A stretch of DNA of 64,000 nt from Oceanobacter mangrovi (GCF_019740315.1 NZ_JAHXZR010000009.1:62001-126000); one strand, 5' to 3'; positions 35,394 through 44,638 are shown, counted from the first letter of the stretch. A program made the numbers and translations. The notes: generated by a model not told the origin, from the sequence alone.

Positions 35394-35771
35394 TCAGGCT
35401 TCCGGCTCGCTGACCTCTTCGTCTGCCAGCAGTGAACGCGGCAGGCGTTCGGTGGCTTTCAGCAGGTGATAGCCAAAGCTGCTTTGTACCGGTGCCGGGT
35501 ACAGGTTGTTCTGTGAATCCGTTTGCTGTGAGGCGGATTGTTGGACATCTTCGGACAGCGGTGTCAGAGCTTGCAGAATGGTGGTGGGCAGGTCGTCGAT
35601 TGCCAGCTTGCCACAATGGCCCTGTTGTTCCTTGCTGGGACAAACAGAATATTCACTGGCGATGGCTGCAAAGTCAGCACCGGCTAACAACTCCTGATGC
35701 AACTGGCGGGCAAGCTCGCCGTTACGTACCAGAATATGCTGAATACTGATGCGGGCAGTGTTGGGTTGCAT
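35394..35771 (-). CDS. Parvulin-type peptidyl-prolyl isomerase
   Basis: Small PpiC-like protein, 125 aa, without a signal peptide, so cytosolic. Parvulin motifs are ISIQHILVR at the start, FAAIASEYSVCPSKEQQGHCGKL in the middle and SSFGYHLLKATER near the end. A polar insert (about residues 73-93) separates the last two. It is convergent with the peptidase gene and lies downstream of the min genes on the same strand. Confidence 0.88.
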   Translation of the reverse strand: MQPNTARISIQHILVRNGELARQLHQELLAGADFAAIASEYSVCPSKEQQGHCGKLAIDDLPTTILQALTPLSEDVQQSASQQTDSQNNLYPAPVQSSFGYHLLKATERLPRSLLADEEVSEPEA

Positions 35772-35867
35772 GCAAGGGCTCCTGTCCGGCCTGGAAATAA
35801 AGGTCGTAATGACTGCTTCCAGTGTAGTCCGGTTTACTGGCTTTGCCGGACAGGATCGGGTGTTGGA

Positions 35868-36119
35868 TCAGTCGTCAGGCAGGGTGACGTTTAATTCCAG
35901 AATCGAGGTTTGCCCCTGGGTTTCCAGTTGCACGGAAACATCGTCGTCGCCGACCTCTACGTATTTACGAATCACCGCCAGAATATCGCGCTCCAGCTGG
36001 GGCAGATAGTCCGGGCCGTTGTTGCGCAGGCGGTCATGAGCAACCAGTACCCGCAAGCGTTCCTTGGCCACCGATGCGGAGGTTTTCTCTTCCTTGCGGA
36101 ACATATCCAACAAGCTCAT
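35868..36119 (-). CDS. minE: Cell division topological specificity factor MinE
   Basis: MinE, 83 aa from ATG 36119, which is preceded by GGAGG overlapping the minD end. The N-terminal amphipathic segment MSLLDMFRKEEKTSASVAK and AKERLRVLVAHDR (MinD-binding helix) are clear, followed by the beta-rich dimer domain. It stimulates MinD ATPase and drives pole-to-pole oscillation. Confidence 0.96.
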   Translation of the reverse strand: MSLLDMFRKEEKTSASVAKERLRVLVAHDRLRNNGPDYLPQLERDILAVIRKYVEVGDDDVSVQLETQGQTSILELNVTLPDD

Positions 36120-36120
36120 A

Positions 36121-36927
36121 TCAACCTCCAAAGACCCGCTTCAGGAAGCCTTTTTTCTGCTTCTCAAGGAAACGGTGTGGGCGGTTCTCGCCAAGATAGC
36201 GTGCAACCGCATCTTCGTAGGCCTGACCTGCATCGGATTCGGCGTAGTGGACGACCGGAACCCCCTGGTTAGAGGCTTTCAATACGGCTTCGGATTCCGG
36301 AATCACGCCCAGCAGCGGAATCGCCAGAATTTCCTCAACGTCCTGTACTGACAGCATTTCACCCCGTTCAACCCGCGCCGGGTTGTAGCGGGTCAGCAGC
36401 AGGTGCTCCTTGACGCTCTTGCCTTCGGCAGCCATACGGGACTTGCTCTGCAGAATACCGATGATGCGGTCGGAGTCTCTGACGGACGAGACTTCCGGGT
36501 TGGTCACAATGATGGCTTCTTCGGCGAAATACAGTGCCATCTGGGCACCGTGTTCAATACCGGCTGGCGAGTCACAGACAATAAAGTCGAAGGTCTCGGC
36601 CAGGTCATTTAATACCCGTTCAACGCCTTCAATGGTGAGGGCGTCCTTGTCACGGGTCTGGGAGGCTGGCAGAACGTAGAGGTTTTCGAGTTTTTTATCC
36701 CGGATCAGGGTTTGGGAAAGCGATGACTCGCCCTGAATCAGGTTAACAAAGTCGTAAACAACGCGGCGTTCACAGCCCATCACCAGATCGAGGTTACGCA
36801 GGCCCACGTCAAAGTCGATAACGACCGTTTTGTGTCCTTTCATCGCCAGTGCTGATGCGAATGCTGCACTGGTGGTTGTTTTACCGACCCCGCCTTTACC
36901 GGAGGTCACAACAATGATCTTTGCCAA
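36121..36927 (-). CDS. minD: Septum site-determining ATPase MinD
   Basis: Deviant Walker A ATPase, 268 aa, with GKGGVGKTTTSA at residues 10-21, VIDFDVGLRNLDLVMG (switch) and DSPAGIE. The C-terminal amphipathic membrane-targeting helix is RFLEKQKKGFLKRVFGG. It recruits MinC to the membrane and is released by MinE. Order minC-minD-minE is conserved. Confidence 0.98.
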   Translation of the reverse strand: MAKIIVVTSGKGGVGKTTTSAAFASALAMKGHKTVVIDFDVGLRNLDLVMGCERRVVYDFVNLIQGESSLSQTLIRDKKLENLYVLPASQTRDKDALTIEGVERVLNDLAETFDFIVCDSPAGIEHGAQMALYFAEEAIIVTNPEVSSVRDSDRIIGILQSKSRMAAEGKSVKEHLLLTRYNPARVERGEMLSVQDVEEILAIPLLGVIPESEAVLKASNQGVPVVHYAESDAGQAYEDAVARYLGENRPHRFLEKQKKGFLKRVFGG

Positions 36928-36948
36928 GGTGGTTATCCTGCAAGTTGC

Positions 36949-37629
36949 TTACTTTTCCGCGCCCTTGATTACCAGCTGGTCGTCATCCAGACGTACCAGA
37001 ACGCTCTGGTTGGTGAGCGCGTGTCCATTTTCAAACAATTGATAGTGCCCGGCAATGGCTACCAGCTGGGCGTCGAAGTGCACACAGCTGACTATCGCAT
37101 CCGGTGATCCCTTTATGCCTGCCAATGCCTTGCCGCGTAACACACCCAGCACATGAATATCGCCGGTTGCCAGTACTTCGGCGCCAGGACTGACCATGCC
37201 GATGATGTAGAGGTCACCATCGAAGTAAAGTTGCTGGCCAGAGCGGACGTTGCCTTCGTGAACCTTGACGGCCCGGCGGCAGCCTGACTCATCGGTCGTG
37301 CTTTTATCCGGCGTTTCCTCAGCAGGCTTGCTGCGGGGAGGGCGGCTGGCCTGACCAAAATCGGCCAGCTGTAACGACGCCAGCTCCGTGGCCAATTCGG
37401 CCGGACAACTGCGCACGCCAATCAGCGCCAGCCCGTGTTGGCGTAACAGACTGACCAGTTGTTGCAAGCCTGCAACATCGGTCGGCAAGTCGGCCAGGGA
37501 TAACAGGCAGGGCAAGCCTGCAAACAATGCCGGCGCCTCTGCTTTACGACGGCTCAGCTCATCCTGCAGGGCGTTCAGATCCGTACTGTGTAGTTGAATG
37601 GTGGTTAGCGGCACCATTCCGGTTTTCAT
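36949..37629 (-). CDS. minC: Septum site-determining protein MinC
   Basis: FtsZ inhibitor, about 226 aa from ATG 37629; GTG 37638 is an alternative. The N-terminal domain (about 1-100) contacts FtsZ. A Pro/Ser/Asp linker (about 100-120) leads to the C-terminal beta-helix (about 125-225) with VRSGQQLYFDGDLYIIG and GATGDIHVLG-type turns (ATGDIHVLGVLRGKALAG). It lies 15 bases after the hopJ-type gene. Confidence 0.95.
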   Translation of the reverse strand: MKTGMVPLTTIQLHSTDLNALQDELSRRKAEAPALFAGLPCLLSLADLPTDVAGLQQLVSLLRQHGLALIGVRSCPAELATELASLQLADFGQASRPPRSKPAEETPDKSTTDESGCRRAVKVHEGNVRSGQQLYFDGDLYIIGMVSPGAEVLATGDIHVLGVLRGKALAGIKGSPDAIVSCVHFDAQLVAIAGHYQLFENGHALTNQSVLVRLDDDQLVIKGAEK

Positions 37630-37643
37630 TTCGATCACGTCGA

Positions 37644-38009
37644 TTAACTGTGTTGTTTGGCCGTCAGTGGAAACTGGTCGAATTCGACACCTTGCAGACC
37701 CTGTTGTTGCAGCTGACGAATATTCTGGTGGCTATCGCCAGCAGGCGCTGCCAGTACATCCCGGTAATGTTCACCAAAACACAACAATGTCTGCTCGTTG
37801 CTCAGACCTGCGCTGGTGGCCATTGCCAGCACCCTGCAAGATCCCTGATTCTGGTCTGCTTCGTTACGCAGTGTACCGTTTTGAAAACCGGTTGCTGTGA
37901 AGTCGTACCATTGCTCAATAAAAGCAAGCGTAGTTGCAAATTCAAAATCTGCCTGTGGCAATTGTTCAAGGAAGCTGTGCAGGGCTGTTGCGAAATCACT
38001 CACGGTCAA
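37644..38009 (-). CDS. HopJ-type effector family protein
   Basis: A 121-aa protein of the HopJ family, named after a Pseudomonas syringae type III effector but widespread in free-living bacteria as a chromosomal gene of unknown role. Motifs are FLEQLPQADFEFATTLAFIEQWYDFTATGFQNG and the conserved NEADQNQGSCRVLAMA and LLCFGEHYRDV. Start is TTG (38009) or GTG (38003). It lies just upstream of minC, so it is probably cotranscribed with minCDE. Confidence 0.85.
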   Translation of the reverse strand: MTVSDFATALHSFLEQLPQADFEFATTLAFIEQWYDFTATGFQNGTLRNEADQNQGSCRVLAMATSAGLSNEQTLLCFGEHYRDVLAAPAGDSHQNIRQLQQQGLQGVEFDQFPLTAKQHS

Positions 38010-38184
38010 TATTTCCTGTTTACTGAAGCTGCGAGGCTACCACCATGGCCACGGCAAGGCTATGGAACAAGGGGCCAAAACGGCCTGTAGTGGACGTTTT
38101 TCGCCACAACCGCAGGTCGGTGAGTGAGTCAGAGGACATCATGGGTATGAGAATTCGGGGCTAGCCTGTCAGGATAAAGTCTGA

Positions 38185-38204
38185 TACTGTTTTTTTGTAC
38201 AGTA
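38185..38204 (+). promoter_or_regulatory. LexA (SOS) box of dinB
   Basis: TACTG-TTTTTTTGTA-CAGTA, a full CTG-N10-CAG LexA site with both outer TA extensions, 42 bases before the dinB ATG. It predicts damage-inducible expression. Confidence 0.93.
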
Positions 38205-38246
38205 TTGGCATTGGTTGGCTGTAACCGTATTCGGGAGGTAAAAGAC

Positions 38247-39281
38247 ATGATACGTCAGGTGATTCATATTGATTGTGACTGTTTTTTTGCCTCGGTCGAA
38301 ATGCGTGATAACCCGGCCTTACGGGCCGTGCCGCTGGCGATTGGTGGTGATCCGGCCGGTCGTGGGGTGGTGTCGACCTGTAACTATATTGCTCGCCAGT
38401 ACGGTGTACGTTCGGCGATGCCGTCGGCACGGGCGCTGCAGCTGTGTCCGTCGCTGGTGATGATGCGTGGTGACATGAACCGCTATAAAACCGCTTCCCG
38501 CCAGATCATGGCGATCATTGGCCGTTACGCTACCGTGATGGAACAGGTCTCCGTCGATGAAGCCTATCTGGAAGTTGCTGAACCTGAACAGGCGGTAGCA
38601 ATTGCTGAACAGATTCGCGCCGACGTTGCTCGTGAAGTAGGCGTGACGGTATCTGCAGGTGTGGCGCCCAACCGTTTTCTGGCCAAGGTCGCCAGTGATT
38701 TTAACAAGCCAGACGGCCTTACCTGGGTACAGCTGCATCAGGTCGATGATTTTGTGCGGGCGCTGAAGGTAAGGGCGATTCCCGGTGTGGGCCCTCGGCT
38801 GGAGGAAAAGCTGCAGGCAGATGGTATTCAGTACTGTGAGCAGCTTCGGGAATTGTCACTGGCCAAGCTGATACATCATTACGGCCGTATGGGCGCGGTG
38901 TTGCATGATCGTTGCCGTGGCATTGATGAGCGGCCTCTGAAACCTGAACGGGAGCGTAAATCTATCAGTGTCGAGCGTACTTTCCGGCAGGATATTGCCA
39001 CTTCAGAGGCCTGCCTGGTGCATTTGCCCGATCTCTGGTTACGCTGGAATGAACGGCTGGCCAGTGCCGCCTGGAGCAGTGAACGGCTGCAGCCGTTTGT
39101 GAAGGTCAAATTTGCCGATTTCAGCCAGACGACCATGGCTGACTGTCATGGCAAGGCCGACTTCGCCGGTTTTGAAGCGCTGTTACAGCAAGCGCTCAAA
39201 CGGCAGGACAAGAAGGTTCGTTTGTTGGGCATTGGTGCCCGCAAGGTGACGGATGATCCAGCCCAGGGACGGCTGTTCTGA
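38247..39281 (+). CDS. dinB: DNA polymerase IV
   Basis: Y-family translesion polymerase, 344 aa. The start ATG 38247 is preceded by GGGAGG. Catalytic motifs are IDCDCFFASVE (Asp/steric gate region) and SVDEAYLE (Asp-Glu), followed by a helix-hairpin-helix PGVGPRLEEKL and a little-finger domain. The usual C-terminal beta-clamp motif is reduced to the tail (DPAQGRLF, clamp peptide-like QGRLF). Confidence 0.97.
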   Translation: MIRQVIHIDCDCFFASVEMRDNPALRAVPLAIGGDPAGRGVVSTCNYIARQYGVRSAMPSARALQLCPSLVMMRGDMNRYKTASRQIMAIIGRYATVMEQVSVDEAYLEVAEPEQAVAIAEQIRADVAREVGVTVSAGVAPNRFLAKVASDFNKPDGLTWVQLHQVDDFVRALKVRAIPGVGPRLEEKLQADGIQYCEQLRELSLAKLIHHYGRMGAVLHDRCRGIDERPLKPERERKSISVERTFRQDIATSEACLVHLPDLWLRWNERLASAAWSSERLQPFVKVKFADFSQTTMADCHGKADFAGFEALLQQALKRQDKKVRLLGIGARKVTDDPAQGRLF

Positions 39282-39302
39282 CAGACGCCCATCCCCCGAT
39301 TC

Positions 39303-39887
39303 TTATTGGAAGATAAACGAGAACATACCAGCAGGCCAGAGCGCAAAAGAACCAAAGCTCAGCACCAGACCCAGCAATGCGCCGACCAGTACGTCGGTCG
39401 GGTAGTGCATACCCAGGATCACGCGGGATACCGCCACCAGAGCCGCAAATGGCACCACCAGCCAGCTCATCTCCGGAAAGAACCAGCAGCACATCACGGC
39501 AAAATTGACGGCATTCATGGTGTGGCCGGACGGGAAACTGTAAAGATCCAGAGGCGCGGTGTGAGCACAGATAGCCTCAAACGAAATAAACGGCCGCTGA
39601 CGTACCAGACGGTTTTTCAACTGGCTGTAAATGGCGATGCACAGCAGTCCAAGTACCGTCATATGGCCCAGTGCCGCCAGTCCTTCAAGGCCGTATACCA
39701 GCGGCATCATCAGTCCCAGCGAATACCAGAACACGCCATCACCGGCGCGGCTGATTGCTTTGAAAAACAGTCTTACCGAACGGTGGAAGCCGAGTCGGTT
39801 AAGTGCCTGGCAGAGCCGCAGTTCGAACTGATCGGCCTTATTGAACAGAAGCGCGGTTTTTGGTTGTAACTGCTTTGCGATTGCCAT
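39303..39887 (-). CDS. PAP2-family phosphatase
   Basis: Integral-membrane phosphatidic-acid phosphatase-type enzyme, 194 aa, with about five helices. The three motifs are KNRLVRQRP, FPSGHTMNA and SRVILGMHYPTDV. Likely substrates are lipid phosphates such as undecaprenyl or phosphatidylglycerol phosphate. The start lies inside the 3' end of the glycosyltransferase gene (50-base overlap), indicating cotranscription. Confidence 0.92.
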   Translation of the reverse strand: MAIAKQLQPKTALLFNKADQFELRLCQALNRLGFHRSVRLFFKAISRAGDGVFWYSLGLMMPLVYGLEGLAALGHMTVLGLLCIAIYSQLKNRLVRQRPFISFEAICAHTAPLDLYSFPSGHTMNAVNFAVMCCWFFPEMSWLVVPFAALVAVSRVILGMHYPTDVLVGALLGLVLSFGSFALWPAGMFSFIFQ

Positions 39888-41040
39888 CGTTAGTTACCTT
39901 TTCTGTAGGAGCGCCAAAGCGCTGGACAAACTCATCAACAATGCTCGACCAGCTGATGCCAAGCGCGTGTTGGCGGGCTTGCCAACGAATACGGGTGAGC
40001 AGGTTGGGGCTGTCGGAGAGAGTTTCGACCTGCTGACGGAAAGCTTCATCTTCGCCAAACGGGGCCAGCATGCCGGTGTGACCGGAGCGGATATGTTCGT
40101 GGCCTGCGGCATAGTCAAAACTGACCACCGCCAGGCCGCTCGACATGGCTTCGGTAACCACATTGCCGAAGGTGTCGGTCTTGCTGGGAAACAGAAAAAT
40201 ATCGCCACTGGCGTAGTGGGTCGCGAGGGCTTCACCGCGCTGCATGCCGCAACAGATGACTTCCGGGTACTGGGCCTGAATGGCTGGCAATTCCGGGCCG
40301 TCGCCGACCAGCACCAGTTTGACTCGCTCGTCGGCATTACGCAGACGGCGATAGGAACTCAGCGCCAGTTCCATATTCTTTTCACCGGCGATACGGCCAA
40401 CATAGAGCAGCACCAGATCACTTTCGGTAGCACCCCAGCTGCGTCGCAGGGGTTCACTGCGGCGCTCCGGGTTGAATAACTGGCTATCTACGCCGCGCGA
40501 CAACACCTGCACATTGTGAAATCCATGGGCTTCCAGCTGGTCACGCTGCAGCCGGGTTGGCACCAAAGTACCGTCGGTCAGGTTGTGGAAATAACGCAGG
40601 TAGCGGTAGGCGATTTTTTCCAGTCCTTTCAGGCGGTAGTGCTCAATGTACTGATGAAAGTTGGTGTGAAAGCCGCTCCATACCGGAATGCCCGCCTTTT
40701 TGGCGGCACGCACAGCGGAATAGCCCATGGGGCCTTCGGTGGCAACGTAAACAGCATCGGGCTGGAAGCGTTTCAGTGCGCTTGAAATACGACCGGTAAA
40801 AGGAATTCCGAATCTGAGTTCCTTGTAGCCGGGGATTGGCAGGCCAGGCAAGGTCACTGTTTGCAGCAGTGGCTCGTGGAACGACTTGTCATTGCGGTGC
40901 TGGGCCGGGCGGATTACCTGAACTTCAATGCCAAGGGCCTGCATGCCAGCCACCAGTTGTGCCAGCGTGTGGGCAACTCCGTTGATTTCCGGAGCGAAGG
41001 TTTCAGTCACTATACTGACGCGTTTTGGCCCGTCGTTCAT
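39838..41040 (-). CDS. Glycosyltransferase family 4 (MgtA-like), copy 1
   Basis: GT-B glycosyltransferase, 400 aa. N-terminal domain: IVTETFAPEINGVAHTL and TEGPMGYSAVRAAKKAGIPVWSGFHTNFHQY. C-terminal domain: LYVGRIAGEKNMELAL, LVLVGDGPE and FPSKTDTFGNVVTEAMSSGL (EX7E motif). This set matches bacterial mannosyl/glucosyl transferases acting on diacylglycerol or glycolipids. With the overlapping PAP2 gene it may build a phosphorus-free membrane glycolipid, an inference. A second copy lies at 46.6 kb. Confidence 0.9.
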   Translation of the reverse strand: MNDGPKRVSIVTETFAPEINGVAHTLAQLVAGMQALGIEVQVIRPAQHRNDKSFHEPLLQTVTLPGLPIPGYKELRFGIPFTGRISSALKRFQPDAVYVATEGPMGYSAVRAAKKAGIPVWSGFHTNFHQYIEHYRLKGLEKIAYRYLRYFHNLTDGTLVPTRLQRDQLEAHGFHNVQVLSRGVDSQLFNPERRSEPLRRSWGATESDLVLLYVGRIAGEKNMELALSSYRRLRNADERVKLVLVGDGPELPAIQAQYPEVICCGMQRGEALATHYASGDIFLFPSKTDTFGNVVTEAMSSGLAVVSFDYAAGHEHIRSGHTGMLAPFGEDEAFRQQVETLSDSPNLLTRIRWQARQHALGISWSSIVDEFVQRFGAPTEKVTNDGNRKAVTTKNRASVQ

Positions 41041-41169
41041 ATCTCACTACATTCTTTATCTTTGACGATCAAAGATGCAGTTGCAGTGTGACAGTTACTT
41101 GAATGAAGCGTGACATTCGGGTGAATCGGGGCTGGAACACCGCCTGGCAGGCAAAATATGACCTGCCAA

Positions 41170-41619
41170 TTATGCCGCTGCCGGATTGAGTTCCTGATGG
41201 GCTGAATTGAGATTGTGAAAAATGGTTTGTACCCGCTTCAGCGCCTGCTGGCTCTGGTACGGCTGTTCGCGGTTAGCCAGCTGGTCGAGCGCTTCGAGGG
41301 CGTTGTTGGACGTTTCGGTCATGCTGAGCCTTAGCTGTGTGAACGCAGTGAGATCTTTCTGGCTGATCAAACCGTATTGCTGCAGGGTTTGTTGCAGCTG
41401 GCCAAGCTGGTCTGCAGGCAGGGTGGTGACGTCAACATCGGTGGCAATTGCACTGATCAGGATGGCGCGGGTGGAAGGCTGGTAATCAGCCTGGCCATTG
41501 TCGCTGATGCCGGAGTTGGCTGGTTTGGCAACTGCAGCGGATTGTTGCACCTGTTCGCTGTCGTTAAGCGGTGTATTGGCCTGGTTTTGCAGGTAGCTGG
41601 TCAGTGATCCAAGCAACAT
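41170..41619 (-). CDS. Hypothetical alpha-helical protein
   Basis: A 149-aa protein without recognised domain or signal peptide. It is Gln/Leu/Ala-rich and predicted mostly helical after a polar N-terminal region. GGAG precedes the ATG. No operon partner; the glycosyltransferase gene follows on the same strand after about 130 bases. Confidence 0.6.
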   Translation of the reverse strand: MLLGSLTSYLQNQANTPLNDSEQVQQSAAVAKPANSGISDNGQADYQPSTRAILISAIATDVDVTTLPADQLGQLQQTLQQYGLISQKDLTAFTQLRLSMTETSNNALEALDQLANREQPYQSQQALKRVQTIFHNLNSAHQELNPAAA

Positions 41620-41795
41620 AGGTAACTCCGGGATGTCGGCGATGCGGCAATGGAAGCGTGAAAATGCTTCTTTACGGAGTTACTGCAGATACAATGCCAT
41701 TTTAAAAAATCTATTTAAATACAATGGCTTGAGTGTTTTTCATGGCGTCGTCTTCGACGCTGTGGCAACTATCTGCCGCGGATATTCTGCCGCTG

Positions 41796-42047
41796 TCAGT
41801 CGCGGAAATGGAATCCGGCGTTAGCCAGAACCAGCTTCAGAACATCAAATTCGATCGCGGTGAAATGACGGCTGTGGCCACAATGACCGCAACTGATGCG
41901 GGACAGCTGTTTCAGCACGCCAAGGCTGAAGTCCGTATCGCATTCACAGTGGTCACAGGTGACGGGCAACAACATCTCTGTTGACACGATTGTGCTCACG
42001 TTTCCCTCATAGCATGTCGTTCGTGGCGCAGGCAAAGGCTCAATCAT
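41796..42047 (-). CDS. Small zinc-ribbon-like protein
   Basis: An 83-aa protein from ATG 42047, with CAGGAG in front. Two Cys pairs, CDHC and CGHC, separated by 17 residues, form a likely zinc ribbon, with extra Cys and His nearby. The C-terminal helix reads FTAIEFDVLKLVLANAGFHFRD. No family recognised. The opposite strand also has an open frame, but the Cys spacing and ribosome site favour this one. Confidence 0.55.
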   Translation of the reverse strand: MIEPLPAPRTTCYEGNVSTIVSTEMLLPVTCDHCECDTDFSLGVLKQLSRISCGHCGHSRHFTAIEFDVLKLVLANAGFHFRD

Positions 42048-42333
42048 CAAGACTCCTGATACTTAAATAATCATTTATCACCTTGCAAAGAACTTATGAA
42101 TAACCCTGAATAGGTATGGGTTATTTACAAGATTCGTAATAAGCCTAGCAGTGCTTTGACTATATGCGTTTGATTCCTGATGCTTCAAGTAATAAACAAA
42201 CTGACAATTTATCCGCTAGTCACCAATACTGCCTGTCAGTGATTTAACCATACGGTTAGTGAGTGTACCTGCAAATACGCCAATGGTACTGATAAAAACC
42301 ATATTTCTATTGTGTCTTTATGCTGGATCCTGT

Positions 42334-43446
42334 TTATCCCGCCAGCTCTTGCTCCAGATACTCGGCGATTGCCAGGCTGCTGGTCAGGCCGGGGCTTTCA
42401 ATTCCCAATAAATGAAACAGTCCTGGTTGTGGGTCGCGGCGGATATCGAAGTCTGCTGCCGGGCCAGCAGGTGGGCTGATTTTGGGACGAATACCGGCGT
42501 AGTCTGGCATCAGTCGACTGGCATCCAGACCTGGCCAGTATTGGCGGATGGCCTCTGTAAATGCCTGCTTGCGGGCGGGACTGACTTGATAGCGGTCAGC
42601 TTGCTGCAATTGTTGGTTGGTCAGGTACTCGACATCGGGGCCAAAACGTAGCCGACCACCAAGATCCAGTGTTGCATGAATGCCCAGACCGGCCAGCCCA
42701 GGTTCGGGTAATGGATACACCAGCTGGCGGAATGGGTGGCCGCCCTGATAACTGAAATAGTGGCCACGAGCTGGATAAAGATCCACTCTGGTTGTGTCGT
42801 CTGGCTGGCAGTAGTTATAGATATCGGTGGCGGACAGTCCGGCAGCATTGATCAGATACTGGCTGTGAATCCGGAACGGGCCGTCAGTAGTGTGCAGTTC
42901 CAGTTGCCACAGATCGTTTGCCCGAACGGCTCGCTCAAATCGGGTATGCAGGCTAATGATGGCCTGATTCGATTCGGCCTCGCCCTGCAAGGCCAACATC
43001 AGTTGTTCACTGTTGATAATGCCGGTGGTCGGCGACAGCAAGGCTTCGGCAGCCTTGATTCCCGGTTGCATGGTACTAATTTCACGCTGGCTCAGACGTT
43101 GAAGCGGTACCGCCAGACGTGCTGCGGTTGTTTCCAGATGCTGCAGTCTGGGATGGTCTTTCACCGGGCTGACGATCAGTTTGCCAATTGGCCGGTGATC
43201 GATATGGCGTTGCTGGCAGTAATCGTAAAGCAGTTGTTTGCCACGCAGGCACAGACTTTCCTTGAGCGTACCTGGCGGGTAATAAAGCCCGGCATGGATT
43301 ACCTCGCTGTTACGAGCGCTGGTTTCTGTACCCGGCCGAGCGTGTTGTTCCACGACCACAATCGAATAGCGACGCGACAGCCGGGCAGCGATGGCCAGGC
43401 CGATTACCCCTGCGCCAATAATACAGACGTCGAAGTCCTTGTTCAT
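42334..43446 (-). CDS. FAD-dependent oxidoreductase (L-2-hydroxyglutarate dehydrogenase-like)
   Basis: DAO-superfamily flavoenzyme, 370 aa. The N-terminal FAD motif DVCIIGAGVIGLAIAARLS is followed by GTETSARNSEVIHAGLYYPPG, the signature of the LhgO/L2HGDH group, and NAAGLSATDIY. Probable reaction: oxidation of L-2-hydroxyglutarate or a similar 2-hydroxy acid, passing electrons to quinone. There is no membrane segment, so a peripheral membrane location is expected. It is divergent from the DUF2788 gene. Confidence 0.87.
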   Translation of the reverse strand: MNKDFDVCIIGAGVIGLAIAARLSRRYSIVVVEQHARPGTETSARNSEVIHAGLYYPPGTLKESLCLRGKQLLYDYCQQRHIDHRPIGKLIVSPVKDHPRLQHLETTAARLAVPLQRLSQREISTMQPGIKAAEALLSPTTGIINSEQLMLALQGEAESNQAIISLHTRFERAVRANDLWQLELHTTDGPFRIHSQYLINAAGLSATDIYNYCQPDDTTRVDLYPARGHYFSYQGGHPFRQLVYPLPEPGLAGLGIHATLDLGGRLRFGPDVEYLTNQQLQQADRYQVSPARKQAFTEAIRQYWPGLDASRLMPDYAGIRPKISPPAGPAADFDIRRDPQPGLFHLLGIESPGLTSSLAIAEYLEQELAG

Positions 43447-43518
43447 GTCAGTGCGAGAGTCCGGTCTATTTGATAGGATTGCCGACCTTCTATTTCAGGT
43501 GCAGTTGAGGGTCTCGGC

Positions 43519-43719
43519 ATGAATGCAGGGCAATTTGAAGATGTTGCCATGACGATCGGCATTACCGTGCTGATCGGTTTTATGATGTTCATTATTTATG
43601 ATTTGGCCAAGCGTTCCAAGGCGGGCAAATTTGGGATGGCTGTGCTGTTTTTTGCACTGGGACTGGGCATGCTGGGTTTCATTATTAAAACGGTATTGGT
43701 CGAAGTACTCGATATGTAA
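43519..43719 (+). CDS. DUF2788 membrane protein
   Basis: A 66-aa protein with two helices (about residues 10-28 and 38-60) and a cytosolic loop AKRSKAGKFG. The pattern fits DUF2788, a small conserved family of unknown role in gammaproteobacteria. Confidence 0.82.
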   Translation: MNAGQFEDVAMTIGITVLIGFMMFIIYDLAKRSKAGKFGMAVLFFALGLGMLGFIIKTVLVEVLDM

Positions 43720-43838
43720 GCATTATTGCTCGTTTTTCACCGTATTCCTCTAGTTGGCATTGCTTATGCTTGGATCTTTTTAACAAGTGAAAAGCAAGTG
43801 GTGTGGCTCTGGTTGGCAACCAATGCCCTGGAGGAATA

Positions 43839-44348
43839 ATGGAAGCTGTACAAAGATTGGGAAGCCTGTATTCACCGGCTCCTGCCGAGAAAAAGAATCG
43901 CAAGAAAGGTGCTGCACAATGGCAGTTCCGATTGGTCGATACCAGTGGTGAAACGGACTCCGGTGACGATCTGGAGGGAGACTCCCGCGGCCAGGTGTTG
44001 GCGGAAAAACTGATGCCAATGGCGGTTCACATGGTGAATTATTATCGCCTGCCGTTGGCCCAGACATTGAACTTCGTCTATATAGATTCAACCCGCAGTT
44101 TGGGTGAATACGCGTCGGCGCTGCTGGGCGTGTTGCGAAATATGTCCGGTAAAAATGAAGCCTGGGTACCATTGGTTGGCAGTCACAGTCTGTTGTTGAA
44201 TGCCCTGCGTTTGATTGCGTCTGAATTGAAGCTGCTGGATCTGACGCACACCCCTTTGTTGTACATCGGCGATTTCGCCAATTTTGCCGGGGTTCGTGAA
44301 CTGGGTGATAGTTGTAGCATGCCTGTTTTCTGTCAGGCCACCTATTAA
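43839..44348 (+). CDS. Hypothetical soluble protein
   Basis: A 169-aa protein from ATG 43839, with GGAGG upstream. A basic segment (KKNRKKGAAQW) is followed by an acidic loop (SGETDSGDDLEGD) and a mixed alpha/beta C-terminal part. No motif or family recognised and no partner genes. The length and codon use fit a real gene. Confidence 0.55.
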   Translation: MEAVQRLGSLYSPAPAEKKNRKKGAAQWQFRLVDTSGETDSGDDLEGDSRGQVLAEKLMPMAVHMVNYYRLPLAQTLNFVYIDSTRSLGEYASALLGVLRNMSGKNEAWVPLVGSHSLLLNALRLIASELKLLDLTHTPLLYIGDFANFAGVRELGDSCSMPVFCQATY

Positions 44349-44638
44349 TCTCTGCGACCAATAGCGGCAATCATGTCAGTGCTGCCCTGTCTCAATGGGC
44401 AGTCTGAATACTTTATTTGGCTGGCTCAGCCCATTTCACAATCTCCCCCGCTGATCGTCTGTTCAGGCGAACTCGTTCGACAGTCTTGTATCTGACACCT
44501 GTTTGATTCAGAGTGGCAACAGCCTTGCTGACGCGTTGGCTATACTGATTCTGGCGTGGCAATTGTGCTGCAAACAGGTATCAGGTCATGGGAATTAAAA
44601 GCCCGCTCTTCTAGACTGAAGAAAAAGAGGACACGGAT

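Noticed and set aside
41733-41984. Plus-strand frame opposite the zinc-ribbon gene
   Set aside because: Its translation lacks any motif, while the minus strand has regular Cys pairs and an AGGAG ribosome site.
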